40,984 nucleotides of DNA from Clostridia bacterium (GCA_017481825.1 JAFUOR010000153.1:1-40984), one strand, 5' to 3'; shown: positions 1-7,912, numbered from the stretch's first letter. Numbers and translations are program-made. The notes: a model not told the origin generated them from the sequence alone.

Positions 1-1161
1 GACCAGGGTGGTGGAATACAGGGTGTAGCCGTAGTCCTGGCCCAGCCGCTCCATGCTGATGGGGGTCACGCCATGGATGCTCTCACGCTGGGACAGCACC
101 TTCACCAGGTTGGCGGAGGACACGAGCTTCGCTTCGCCATAGGCCTTGCGGGGAATGGCGGGAATGTCGATGACGGACGCGGCCTTGCCGGTCTTCTCTT
201 CGATGGCGGCCTTGAACAGGCGGTACTTTTCCGTGTACCGGCCATCCTCGGTCAGCAGCGCGTCATAATCGTAGCTGGTCACGTCAGGGGTCAGGCGGTC
301 GTAGTAGTTCGCGCCGTTCATCAACCCGAAGGACGTGCCGCCGTGGAACATGTAGATGTTGATGTGCCCCATGTCCAGAATATCGGCGAAATCCTTTGCG
401 GAGGAAGCCGCATCCGTGTGGGCATGCTTGCCGCAGCCCCAGTGGTCAAACCAGCCGCACCAGAACTCCATGCACATCAGGGGCGTGATGCCCATTTCCT
501 TCATGTAGCCAAAGCGCTCATGGGCGTGGGAGCCGAAGTTTCCGGTCTGGAAAACGCCGTCCACCTGGCCGCAGACGAGCATGTCATGCTCCGGGCCGTC
601 GGAGGTGACCAGGGGTACGTCGATGCCGCGCTCGATCATGCCGTCGCGCAGCTTGGCGAGGTATTCCTTGTCATCGCCATAGGAGCCATACTCGTTTTCC
701 ACCTGCATCATGATGATGGGGCCGCCGTGGGTGATCTGCAAAGGCGCAAGGCGGGGGAGGAGCTCGTCAAAGTAAGCGAGGAACTCCTTCATATAGGGCT
801 CATAGTTGCAGCGGAAGCGCATGCCGTCCTGCGCCAGCAGCCAGGCCGGGAAGCCGCCGAACTCCCACTCGGCACAGATATAGGGCGAAGGGCGGATGAT
901 GACGTACAGCCCCAGCTCCTGTGCGGTTTGGATGAACTTCACCACATCGTGGTCGCCCGCGAAGTTGAATTCACCGCGCCGGGGTTCATGGAAATTCCAC
1001 GGGATGTAGGTCTCCACCGTGTTGCAGCCCATGCCTTTGAGTTTGAGCAGGCGGTCACGCCAATACTCCGGCACGACGCGGAAATAGTGGATGGAGCCGG
1101 AAATAACCTGGAATTTTTCGCCGTTCAGGTAAAAATCGTCCTTGATCTCGAACTTGCCCAT
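1..1161 (-). CDS. GH35 beta-galactosidase, C-terminal part cut by window edge
   Basis: This is a family 35 glycoside hydrolase, expected to release terminal beta-galactose from glycans. The reading frame stays open from its ATG at 1161 to base 1, so 387 codons are visible and the C-terminal part lies outside. The N-terminal TIM barrel shows the family's signatures: SGSIHYFRV near residue 22, QVENEYGSYG with the ENE at residues 155-157 carrying the acid/base, and MEFWCGWFDHWG with E232 as the expected nucleophile. No signal peptide is seen, so an intracellular enzyme acting on imported oligosaccharides is likely. An AAAGGAG site precedes the ATG. It lies 34 bases downstream of the GH43 gene and is almost certainly co-transcribed with it. 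Family assignment is secure; the substrate is inferred. Confidence 0.93.
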   Translation of the reverse strand, partial: MGKFEIKDDFYLNGEKFQVISGSIHYFRVVPEYWRDRLLKLKGMGCNTVETYIPWNFHEPRRGEFNFAGDHDVVKFIQTAQELGLYVIIRPSPYICAEWEFGGFPAWLLAQDGMRFRCNYEPYMKEFLAYFDELLPRLAPLQITHGGPIIMMQVENEYGSYGDDKEYLAKLRDGMIERGIDVPLVTSDGPEHDMLVCGQVDGVFQTGNFGSHAHERFGYMKEMGITPLMCMEFWCGWFDHWGCGKHAHTDAASSAKDFADILDMGHINIYMFHGGTSFGLMNGANYYDRLTPDVTSYDYDALLTEDGRYTEKYRLFKAAIEEKTGKAASVIDIPAIPRKAYGEAKLVSSANLVKVLSQRESIHGVTPISMERLGQDYGYTLYSTTLV

Positions 1162-1195
1162 GACGATCTCCTTTGGTTTTTATGTAATGTTGGGA

Positions 1196-2059
1196 TTATG
1201 CGCGCTTCAACAGGCTGCCTTCCTCGACCACCGGGAAGAAGTAGGGACGTTCCTCCAGATGGGTGTTGGGGCTGTGCAGCGTCATCATCAGCTTGCCCTC
1301 CAGGGTGCGGAAGATCATGCCGTGGCCGCCATCCCTGTGGAAGAGGGGTTCGGTCTGCTTGAATTCGCCGGTGATTTCTCCATTGGTGCTGACAGCCAGA
1401 CCCTGGGTGTAGCCGTCCTTGGAGAAGGCGGCCCAGAGCATGAGCAGCGTCCCGTCCTCCGTGCGCCACATGAAGGGGCCGTCGGTCACGAAGGAGGGGC
1501 GTCCCAGCACCTGGCGGCCGGGGACGATCCATTCCGCCTCGGAGGCCGTGAAGAGCAGACGGGGAGGGCCGGCAGGGGCGGAGAGATCCTCGCTCAGGCG
1601 CATTGCCCAGATTTCGCCGTCGATGGCCTGCACCCACTCATGGCAGAAGACCATCCAGGGCATGCCCTCCTTGTCCACATAGAACGTGCCGTCCAGACAT
1701 TCCCAGTGATGGGGCGTAACGGGCCCCTCGCTGTGGGGCTCGAAGGGACCAAGGGGATTATCCGCCTTGAGGATGGCGGTGCCGCGGCACATATCGTCCT
1801 TCTTGAAGGAGGCGAACATGTAGAACGCGCCGCGCCAGGCATATACCTCAGGCGCCCAGTAGTTCTTCGTGGCCCAGAAGGAGCCATCGTTGTGGAAGCA
1901 CACATGGGGTTCCGACCAGTTCTCAAGGTCGGTGCTCGTGTACACGTCAAAGCCGTTCGCCTCGCCCCAGCAGGTTGCGCCGCGGGTGCCGTAGAGATAA
2001 TACGTCCCATCATGCACCAGCACAAAGGGATCACGGATGTTGATATCCGAAAGCAGCAT
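1196..2059 (-). CDS. GH43-type (five-bladed propeller) glycoside hydrolase
   Basis: This 287-residue protein resembles family 43 arabinofuranosidases/xylosidases, which invert the anomeric carbon when cleaving arabinose or xylose units. The three expected acidic residues are visible: D10 in NIRDPF (base), D123 in ECLDGTFY (pKa modulator) and E141 in FCHEW (acid). WAPEV at 68-72 is also typical. The length fits a single catalytic propeller without a carbohydrate-binding module, and there is no signal peptide. AGGAGG lies 9 bases before the ATG. It is the first gene of a two-gene operon with GH35, behind a promoter at 2110-2138. Activity on arabinose versus xylose versus galactose cannot be told from sequence. 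Confidence 0.85.
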   Translation of the reverse strand: MLLSDINIRDPFVLVHDGTYYLYGTRGATCWGEANGFDVYTSTDLENWSEPHVCFHNDGSFWATKNYWAPEVYAWRGAFYMFASFKKDDMCRGTAILKADNPLGPFEPHSEGPVTPHHWECLDGTFYVDKEGMPWMVFCHEWVQAIDGEIWAMRLSEDLSAPAGPPRLLFTASEAEWIVPGRQVLGRPSFVTDGPFMWRTEDGTLLMLWAAFSKDGYTQGLAVSTNGEITGEFKQTEPLFHRDGGHGMIFRTLEGKLMMTLHSPNTHLEERPYFFPVVEEGSLLKRA

Positions 2060-2088
2060 CTGGAGTTACCTCCTGTATCTGAAATTGT

Positions 2089-2102
2089 GTAACGATTGTT
2101 AC
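2089..2102. promoter_or_regulatory. Palindrome at the predicted start of the GH43-GH35 transcript
   Basis: GTAAC-GATT-GTTAC is a perfect 5-bp inverted repeat placed at about +1 of the minus-strand promoter at 2110-2138. Its size and position suit a repressor operator, for example of a LacI-type sugar regulator. No regulator gene is visible in the window, so this is inference. Confidence 0.35.
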
Positions 2103-2109
2103 TGCTTAC

Positions 2110-2138
2110 AGTATAACAGACTTGGCTGGAAAAAGCAA
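2110..2138 (-). promoter_or_regulatory. Sigma-70-type promoter of the GH43-GH35 operon
   Basis: On the minus strand TTGCTT (2138-2133) and TATACT (2115-2110) are 17 bases apart. Transcription would start near 2103, giving a leader of about 45 bases before the GH43 start codon. Confidence 0.65.
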
Positions 2139-2213
2139 TCAGACATTTCAGCAGGGATTGTCCTGTGTGTGTCGAATCCTTTGATTGACTGTCAAAGCGT
2201 TATGGAGGTACCT

Positions 2214-3983
2214 ATGCTGACGGAATATATACAGGCGCATCCCCTTCAATATCACCCATCGGCACAGTTTCCGCCCAGCAGCCATCGTGCGGCCTGGGAG
2301 GGGGTCGATGCGGCTGACCGTGCCGATCTGCTGGCGCTGGCGAATGATTGGCGCGAGCGGCCTTATCCGCTGCTGACGGCGGGGATGTATGCATCCTTCG
2401 TCCGCACGGGCAGCCGGAAGGACTGCGAAAATCCTTATTTCGACCGCCGCAGAAAGCTGTGCGCTGCGGCGTTGCACATCTGCCTGACGGATGAGGATAT
2501 TGACCTTGCCGCCGTGGAGGATGGGCTCATCCTGATCTGCGAGGAAACGACGTGGGCCATCAGCGCCCATGCGGGATTGACCGCCGCTCATCCCTTCCCG
2601 GATGCCAAGGCTCCCATCATCGACCTCTTTGCGGCCCAGACGGGAATGATCCTGTCCTTCATTTGCCAGCTGCTGGGGGACAGGCTCCATCCCGATCTGC
2701 GTGAGCGCGTGCGCTGGGAGGTCGAGCGGCGCATTTTGTCGCCCTTCATGCACAACGACAAGGAGTGGTGGATGGGCTTTGTCCGCAAGGATCTGTGCAA
2801 CTGGACGCCGTGGATCGTCTCCAATGTCATGATGGCGGCCAATGTGTGGATGACGGACTGTACGGCGCTGTATACCCGCGCCTGCGGCATGATTGACCGC
2901 TGGCTGGACTGCGTTCCGGCGGATGGCGGCTGCGACGAGGGTGCTGGCTACTGGAACATGGCTGGCGGCGCCTTCCTGGACTGCCTGATGCTGCTGGAGA
3001 AGACCTGCGGCGTGAACCTCTGGGATAACGATAAGGTGCGCCGCATGATGGCCTATCCGGAGCTGGTGTACCTGGGGGGCGGTTGGTTCGCCAATTTTGC
3101 GGACTGCGACGCGCGGCCCTACATCAGCGGCGAACGGCTGCAGTATGCGGGGGAGAAGACGGATAACCCGGCGCTGATCCGCATGGGCGTAGAAATGCGC
3201 TCAATGCCCTCCTGGGAACTGAGCGATACGCCCCATCTGTCCCGGCTGCTGATGCGCCTGTTTTCCAGGGCAGCACAGGCAGAAGCGGCAGATGTGCCGC
3301 AGAAGGATGTATGGCTGCCGGATCTGCAGGTACGCATCCTCGAAAAGGATGGGCTGACCGTCGCTATGAAGGGCGGCCACAATGCCGAGAGCCACAACCA
3401 CAACGACGTGGGTACCTTCCTGATTGCAGCGAAGGGGCAGATGCAGGCGGTCGATGCAGGCAATATGGTCTATACCGCCAAGACCTTTTCAGCTCAGCGC
3501 TATGAGTTGTGGAACTGCCGCAGCATCTACCACAATGTGCCCATGATCGGTGAGTGGGAGCAGCACAATGGCCCTGAATACGCGGCGCGCGATGTGCAGT
3601 GCAGCCCGAAGGGCATGGCGCTGGATATGGCGTCGGCCTACCCTGCAGAAGCCGGATTGCAGCAGTGCCAGCGCAGCTTCTGCCTGGAGGGCGGCAGGCT
3701 GTCCGTCCGTGACGAGGTCGTCTGCGACGCGCCCCAGCCTATTACCTGGGTGCTCATGCTGCGCCATGAGCCGGTGATCGACCAGGCGCGCCAGTGCTGC
3801 CATCTCAAGGAAAGCGGCTTCTGGATCGACTGGTCAGAGAATGCTCCGCTGACGGCCTCTGCCGAGCCCATCAACGTGACCGACCCGCGCATGGCCAAGA
3901 GCTATCCCGGCTGCCTGTGGCGTCTCACGCTGAGCGCCGCGCCCTCCACCCATCACACGCAGGAATTCCTGTTTGAAGCATAA
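2214..3983 (+). CDS. Heparinase II/III-like polysaccharide lyase
   Basis: This 589-residue protein resembles the heparinase II/III-like lyases, which break uronic-acid-containing polysaccharides by beta-elimination. The N-terminal ~310 residues are rich in Trp and Gly and look like an alpha/alpha toroid, with a CNWTPWI segment that may hold the Asn/Trp of the active site. The C-terminal half is beta-rich and has the hallmark SHNHNDVG at residues 393-400, followed by DAGNMVYT. The ATG at 2214 is preferred because GGAGG sits 6 bases before it; the frame is open upstream to 2037 but without a ribosome site. Its stop codon overlaps the ribosome site of the GH88 gene, implying coupled expression. 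The substrate is unknown; no signal peptide is seen. Confidence 0.82.
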   Translation: MLTEYIQAHPLQYHPSAQFPPSSHRAAWEGVDAADRADLLALANDWRERPYPLLTAGMYASFVRTGSRKDCENPYFDRRRKLCAAALHICLTDEDIDLAAVEDGLILICEETTWAISAHAGLTAAHPFPDAKAPIIDLFAAQTGMILSFICQLLGDRLHPDLRERVRWEVERRILSPFMHNDKEWWMGFVRKDLCNWTPWIVSNVMMAANVWMTDCTALYTRACGMIDRWLDCVPADGGCDEGAGYWNMAGGAFLDCLMLLEKTCGVNLWDNDKVRRMMAYPELVYLGGGWFANFADCDARPYISGERLQYAGEKTDNPALIRMGVEMRSMPSWELSDTPHLSRLLMRLFSRAAQAEAADVPQKDVWLPDLQVRILEKDGLTVAMKGGHNAESHNHNDVGTFLIAAKGQMQAVDAGNMVYTAKTFSAQRYELWNCRSIYHNVPMIGEWEQHNGPEYAARDVQCSPKGMALDMASAYPAEAGLQQCQRSFCLEGGRLSVRDEVVCDAPQPITWVLMLRHEPVIDQARQCCHLKESGFWIDWSENAPLTASAEPINVTDPRMAKSYPGCLWRLTLSAAPSTHHTQEFLFEA

Positions 3984-3994
3984 GGAGTATGCAT

Positions 3995-5122
3995 ATGCGC
4001 AATAACATTGATGAAGTCATCTCCCAGGTTGTCGCCAAGCTTCGCCGCACGGTACCTGAGGCGGCTAAGTCCCGCCGCGTTCCCTATGGCAGTGGCGACG
4101 GCAAGTGGATTGAATCTCCCTGGAATCTCGGCAACAGCTGGTGGACGGCGGGCTTCTGGCCCGGCCTGATGTGGCTGATGAACGCCCTCAGCCCGGAGGC
4201 GGTTTTCCATGATGAGGCCGTCCGCACCACCGAGCTGATGACCGACGAATTCCGCGTCTACCGCCACCTGAACCACGACGTGGGCTTTATGTATCTGCTC
4301 TCCTGCGGCGCGAAGCACAAGATTGACGGTGACGAGCAGTCCAGATGGGATACCCTTCATGCGGCGTCCCTGCTGATGGGTCGCTTCAATCCTACGGACA
4401 CGCCGCGCGGAGGCTTCATCAAGTCCTGGGACGGGCAGCATCAGCTGGGCTATGCCATCATCGACTGTATGATGAACCTGCCCCTGCTCTACCGCGCCAC
4501 CCGTGAGACCGGCGATCCCCGCTTTGCGGCAGTGGCGCGCATCCACGCCGATACGGCGGCGAAGCACTTCGTCCGGGAGGATGGCTCCTGCCGCCACATC
4601 GTCGAGTTCGACCCGGTGACGGGCGAGTTTGTCCGCGAGCATGGCGGTCAGGGCTATGCCGAGGGCAGCAGCTGGAGCCGCGGGCAGGCGTGGGCGCTCT
4701 ACGGCTTCACCCTGCTGGCCATGAATACCGGCGAGCAGCGCGACCTTGATACTGCGGAGAAGATCGCTCGCTATTTTGCCGCCAACATCCGCGAGGATGG
4801 CCTGACGGACTGCGATTTCCGCCAGCCTGCGGACGTGTATCGCCTGGACAACATCGCTGGAGCCTGCGCGGCATGCGGCTTCCTGGAACTGGCGAAGCTC
4901 ACAGGGAAGGACGAATACCGCGCTGCCGGGGAGAAGCTGCTGGATGGCCTGATCGACCACTGCTGCGATTTCACCGACCAATACTGCGGCTTGCTGACCC
5001 ACTGCACTGCTGCCTACCATGATGACAACGTGGGCACCCACACCAACATTACCTATGGCGATTACTTCTTTGTGGAAGCGCTGTGCAAGGTGAAGGGCGT
5101 TGATCCGATGCTGTGGAGCTGA
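3995..5122 (+). CDS. GH88 unsaturated glucuronyl hydrolase
   Basis: GH88 enzymes hydrate the C4-C5 double bond of the unsaturated uronic acid left at the end of oligosaccharides by lyases, releasing the keto-uronate. The 375-residue product is of normal family length and forms an alpha6/alpha6 barrel. The two catalytic aspartates match D95 in NHDVGF and D157 in IIDCMMN. The ATG at 3995 is chosen over 3989 because AAGGAG at 3982-3987 leaves 7 bases to it but only 1 to the other. The gene directly follows the lyase, and the pair makes a logical lyase-plus-hydrolase unit, both cytoplasmic as drawn. Confidence 0.9.
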   Translation: MRNNIDEVISQVVAKLRRTVPEAAKSRRVPYGSGDGKWIESPWNLGNSWWTAGFWPGLMWLMNALSPEAVFHDEAVRTTELMTDEFRVYRHLNHDVGFMYLLSCGAKHKIDGDEQSRWDTLHAASLLMGRFNPTDTPRGGFIKSWDGQHQLGYAIIDCMMNLPLLYRATRETGDPRFAAVARIHADTAAKHFVREDGSCRHIVEFDPVTGEFVREHGGQGYAEGSSWSRGQAWALYGFTLLAMNTGEQRDLDTAEKIARYFAANIREDGLTDCDFRQPADVYRLDNIAGACAACGFLELAKLTGKDEYRAAGEKLLDGLIDHCCDFTDQYCGLLTHCTAAYHDDNVGTHTNITYGDYFFVEALCKVKGVDPMLWS

Positions 5123-5155
5123 GAGAATTGTGAATTATGAATGAAGGGGTGAATG

Positions 5156-5186
5156 AAAGTTCCCCGGCCCATGGCCGGGGAACTTT
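5156..5186. terminator. Bidirectional terminator between GH88 and the P-loop gene
   Basis: A 14-bp perfect stem (AAAGTTCCCCGGCC with its complement) closes a CAT loop and ends in short T runs on both strands. It lies between converging genes ending at 5122 (+) and 5187 (-). Confidence 0.85.
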
Positions 5187-5861
5187 TCAGGTGGTCAGCT
5201 TGAAGTGCTTTGCCAGTGCGGCGAGCATTTCTTCGCGGGTGTCGTTTTCAAAGTCGGAGCGGGTGCAGGTGAAGAAGCCTGTATGCGCCCAGTCGGTCTC
5301 CAGCGGCGGGTGGTAAGTAAACCAGGCGCGGAAGTTCGCCAGTGTGGCCTGAGGGTCGGGGCATTTCTGGATCTGGTCATACATGAACTTCTTGTCCGGG
5401 TCGTCCCGGTCAAAAAACTTCTTCTCTGTGATGTCCGGCGGATCGCAGAGCATGATGGCCACGTGGTCGTAGTCGGAGATTTCCCGGAGGACATCCGGCG
5501 GGATGTTGGTGTCCACGATGACCTTGTCACCATTGGCAGCACGTTTGATCAGTTCGAGAATTTCGATCTCCACGCATTCCCGGGAGACCTGCGTCGTCCA
5601 GCGGTAGTGCGCCTCAGGGGTCTGGTTCAGCCATTCCTCCCAGCCGGACATGGTTTGGAAGTAACACAGGCCCGGCTGCTTCCAGCGGTCAAGCTTCTCG
5701 CGGGGGAAAACCTCGTTGTAGTTTTCTCCGCAGTGAATCATGCCATACCGCTCGGCGAGCAGGCGCACCATGGTGGACTTGCCCGCGTAGCTGTGTCCGT
5801 TGATGAAGTATACGTTGCGCAGGTAATGGCGGATGAGGTTGTCGCTGATCTGGATTTTCAT
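5187..5861 (-). CDS. P-loop NTPase / kinase-like protein of unknown substrate
   Basis: The 224-residue protein starts with a short helix and then a Walker A loop, NGHSYAGKST at residues 21-30. This is like small-molecule or nucleotide kinases. VIVDTNIPPD around residues 114-123 may be the Walker B-like strand. Aromatic and Trp-rich segments (WEEWLNQTP, YRWTTQ) suggest a lid that binds a substrate. The start overlaps the stop of the upstream Nudix gene by ATGA, so the two are translationally coupled; GAAAGGAG precedes the ATG. A role in nucleotide or small-molecule phosphorylation fits the Nudix neighbour but is inference. Confidence 0.75.
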   Translation of the reverse strand: MKIQISDNLIRHYLRNVYFINGHSYAGKSTMVRLLAERYGMIHCGENYNEVFPREKLDRWKQPGLCYFQTMSGWEEWLNQTPEAHYRWTTQVSRECVEIEILELIKRAANGDKVIVDTNIPPDVLREISDYDHVAIMLCDPPDITEKKFFDRDDPDKKFMYDQIQKCPDPQATLANFRAWFTYHPPLETDWAHTGFFTCTRSDFENDTREEMLAALAKHFKLTT

Positions 5862-6379
5862 GGGGACTCCTTTCGCGGCTGGTCGTTCAGGTACGCCTTC
5901 AAGGCCGCCACATCCCGTGCCTGCAGGAATTTGCGCTGATTTGTTTCGTGCACGGCACTGCTGATGTGCTCGCAGGCCTCATCCAGCGTGCACCAGATGG
6001 CGCGGGTGCCGTGGGACTGCTCGGCTTCGGTCAGGTGCGGGCGGAGGGTCTCGTCGCGGGTGGTGACGAGGAAATAGTAGGAAATCTGCGTGTAATCCGC
6101 ATGGGCGCGGTTTTCCTCCACATAGCCCAGGGGCTCGATGGATTCGATGGTGCAGCCGGTTTCTTCGGTGATTTCGCGGCGCAGCGCATCCTCGATGGAT
6201 TCGCCCTCCTCCACGCCGCCGCCGGGAAGGGAATAGAGGTCGAATTTCTCCGCATACATCACGGCGCAGAGGCCTGCTGGGTTGCGCAAGATGGCGCGGG
6301 CGGTCAGGCGCGGCATAGCGGCGGACAGGCCGGGCGTGCCGAGGACGTCCATGTCGGTCAGATAGGCGATACGGTGCAT
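5858..6379 (-). CDS. Nudix hydrolase
   Basis: Nudix enzymes cleave nucleoside diphosphates linked to another group, often to clear damaged or excess nucleotides. The 173-residue product carries a complete Nudix box: G54, E60, R68-E69, E72-E73 and G75. The start at 6379 is chosen because GGAGG lies just upstream; the frame is open to 6553, but that part overlaps the upstream TagI gene in another frame. It lies 79 bases after the GNAT-TagI gene and overlaps the P-loop gene by 4 bases. It may be under the same promoter at 7533-7561. The substrate is not deducible. Confidence 0.87.
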   Translation of the reverse strand: MHRIAYLTDMDVLGTPGLSAAMPRLTARAILRNPAGLCAVMYAEKFDLYSLPGGGVEEGESIEDALRREITEETGCTIESIEPLGYVEENRAHADYTQISYYFLVTTRDETLRPHLTEAEQSHGTRAIWCTLDEACEHISSAVHETNQRKFLQARDVAALKAYLNDQPRKESP

Positions 6380-6458
6380 GTTATCCTCCTTGGTAATCAC
6401 TGATTGATTCGGCAACAGTGCTGGCGAAGCCTTTTCCGCCATCTGCTGCCTCATTTGA

Positions 6459-7487
6459 TCATCGCTTGCCCTGATACAGGTCGCAGTCTGGTTCGTGGCT
6501 GTTGATGGCTCCGATGGATTGCAAGTAGGCGTAGATGATGGTTGTCCCCACAAAGCGCATGCCCCGCCGGTGCAGATCGCGGGAGAGGCGGTCGGACAGC
6601 TCGCTGCTGGTCTTGTCGTGCTCGATGATGACGTGATCGCCTGTGAAGGTGCGCAAATAGGCGTTAAAGGAGCCGAACTCCTGCTGAATCTGATGGAAAA
6701 CCTGCGCGTTGCGAATCGCTGCGCGCACCTTGAGCCGGTTACGGATGATGCCCGTATTGTTCAGCAGCTTTGCGACCTTATCCTCACCATAGGCCATGAC
6801 CTTTTCCAGATCAAAGCCGTCGAAGGCCTCGCGGAAGGCGCTGCGCTTATTCAGCACGCACTCCCAGGACAGCCCGGCCTGGAAGCCCTCAAGGATGAGC
6901 ATCTCAAACAGCCGGTGATCGTTATGACAGGGGACGCCCCATTCGGTGTCGTGATAGGCGATGTAGCGCGGGTTGTTGGGATTGCACCAGCGGCAGCGCC
7001 GGACGGCGTCGACAGGAAAACGGAGGGTGACGGAGTTCATGAAAGGTTCGGCGTTGCCTATGTCCTGGGCAATGATTACGCCGCCCATTCGGCGGTAGAA
7101 AGCAAGAGCATCGTGGTTCTCAGGCTGACAATGGCAGATGAAGGCCTCCTGACTGTGTTCCGCGCAGAGCTGTCTGACCAGCGCAAAGGCCTGTCTGCCA
7201 ATGCCGCACCGCTGCCAGGCGGGGAGGAGATACAGGGAATGCAGCAGCAGAGGCGTGTCAAGTTGGAGCGTCATGTAACCGATGGGCTGGTTGCTGTCAG
7301 CGATCAGATAGACACGGTAGCGGCTGTCGGTGATGTGCGTGCGATCCCGCTCAGCATGCCCAGCGTAGTCAAAGTGATCGATCATCGCGTCTGGATAGAT
7401 GCCGCGGTAAGTCGCGGCCCAGCATTGCTGGCGCAGACGGCCGACGGTGTACTCGTCACCGGGCAAGGCGGGGATAAAGTCGGCCAT
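6459..7487 (-). CDS. GNAT acetyltransferase fused to DNA-3-methyladenine glycosylase I
   Basis: This 342-residue protein joins two domains. Residues 1 to about 155 are a GNAT fold with LYLLPAWQRCGIGRQA (86-101) matching the acetyl-CoA binding motif. Residues 162-342 match Tag, the glycosylase that removes 3-methyladenine from alkylated DNA. The zinc ligands of Tag are kept: C165, H179 in AYHDTEWG, H331 and C335. LEGFQAGLSWE (199-209) and RFVGTTIIYAYLQ are also Tag hallmarks. GGAGG precedes the ATG. E. coli Tag is about 187 residues and has no acetyltransferase, so the N-terminal half is extra. It is the first gene of the operon with the Nudix and P-loop genes, behind a promoter with a LexA-like site. 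Confidence 0.92.
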   Translation of the reverse strand: MADFIPALPGDEYTVGRLRQQCWAATYRGIYPDAMIDHFDYAGHAERDRTHITDSRYRVYLIADSNQPIGYMTLQLDTPLLLHSLYLLPAWQRCGIGRQAFALVRQLCAEHSQEAFICHCQPENHDALAFYRRMGGVIIAQDIGNAEPFMNSVTLRFPVDAVRRCRWCNPNNPRYIAYHDTEWGVPCHNDHRLFEMLILEGFQAGLSWECVLNKRSAFREAFDGFDLEKVMAYGEDKVAKLLNNTGIIRNRLKVRAAIRNAQVFHQIQQEFGSFNAYLRTFTGDHVIIEHDKTSSELSDRLSRDLHRRGMRFVGTTIIYAYLQSIGAINSHEPDCDLYQGKR

Positions 7488-7513
7488 GATGGCACCTCCA
7501 GCGGCATGTATAA

Positions 7514-7525
7514 GAACGGGCGTTC
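7514..7525. promoter_or_regulatory. LexA-like (SOS) box in front of the GNAT-TagI operon
   Basis: GAACGGGCGTTC fits the Gram-positive LexA pattern GAAC-N4-GTTC, and the symmetry extends to AAGAACG-GG-CGTTCTT (7512-7527). It lies at the predicted start of transcription, 27 bases before the ATG at 7487. Repression by LexA and induction by DNA damage are inferred from this position and the repair domain. Confidence 0.6.
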
Positions 7526-7532
7526 TTTGTGT

Positions 7533-7561
7533 ATTTTACAGCATGCTGCGCTGAATGTCAA
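7533..7561 (-). promoter_or_regulatory. Near-consensus promoter of the GNAT-TagI operon
   Basis: On the minus strand TTGACA (7561-7556) and TAAAAT (7538-7533) are separated by 17 bases. Start of transcription would be near 7526, inside the LexA-like box. Confidence 0.8.
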
Positions 7562-7633
7562 GCGCAGCGCCTTTGAGCTGGATCGGCGGGCGACCGCTGG
7601 TCGTCCTTACGGCCGCTGAGGGAGCAATAATAA

Positions 7634-7661
7634 AAACGACCAGTCTGTTGACTGGTCGTTT
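7634..7661 (-). terminator. Terminator of the tRNA operon
   Basis: A 12-bp perfect stem (AAACGACCAGTC with complement) with a 4-base loop lies 4 bases past the tRNA-Cys end and is followed on the minus strand by TTATTATT. Confidence 0.9.
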
Positions 7662-7665
7662 CGTG

Positions 7666-7737
7666 AGGTGCCACCCAGATTCGAACTGGGGGATAAAGGT
7701 TTTGCAGACCTTGGCCTTACCACTTGGCTATGGCACC
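7666..7737 (-). tRNA. tRNA-Cys (GCA)
   Basis: The minus strand folds as a cloverleaf with acceptor stem GGTGCCA/TGGCACC, anticodon loop CTGCAAA with anticodon GCA, and a T-loop TTCGAAT. Discriminator is U and the CCA end is not encoded. It is the last gene of a five-tRNA operon. Confidence 0.96.
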
Positions 7738-7747
7738 AGATATGAAA

Positions 7748-7823
7748 TGGAGCGGTAGACGGGGCTCGGACCCGCGACCTCCACCTTGGCAAGGTGGCGC
7801 TCTACCAACTGAGCTACTACCGC
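7748..7823 (-). tRNA. tRNA-Gly (GCC)
   Basis: Acceptor stem GCGGTAG/CTACCGC, anticodon GCC inside the loop TTGCCAA, and T-arm GCGGGTCCGAGCCCCGT. Discriminator U is followed by an encoded CCA. Confidence 0.96.
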
Positions 7824-7832
7824 ATGTATGAG

Positions 7833-7905
7833 TGCCGCGGGGCGGAATCGAACCACCGACACGCAGATTTTCAGTCTGCTGCTCTACCGACTGAGCTACC
7901 GAGGC
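7833..7905 (-). tRNA. tRNA-Phe (GAA)
   Basis: The cloverleaf has anticodon GAA in loop CTGAAAA, D-arm GCTC...GAGC and T-arm GGTGG-TTCGATT-CCGCC. The acceptor stem GCCTCGG/CCGCGGC pairs except for one U-C mismatch at position 4-69. The discriminator is A and no CCA is encoded. Confidence 0.95.
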
Positions 7906-7912
7906 AAATATG

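Noticed and set aside
2037-2213. Longer N-terminus of the heparinase-like protein
   Set aside because: It overlaps the divergent promoter and start of GH43; GGAGG supports the ATG at 2214.
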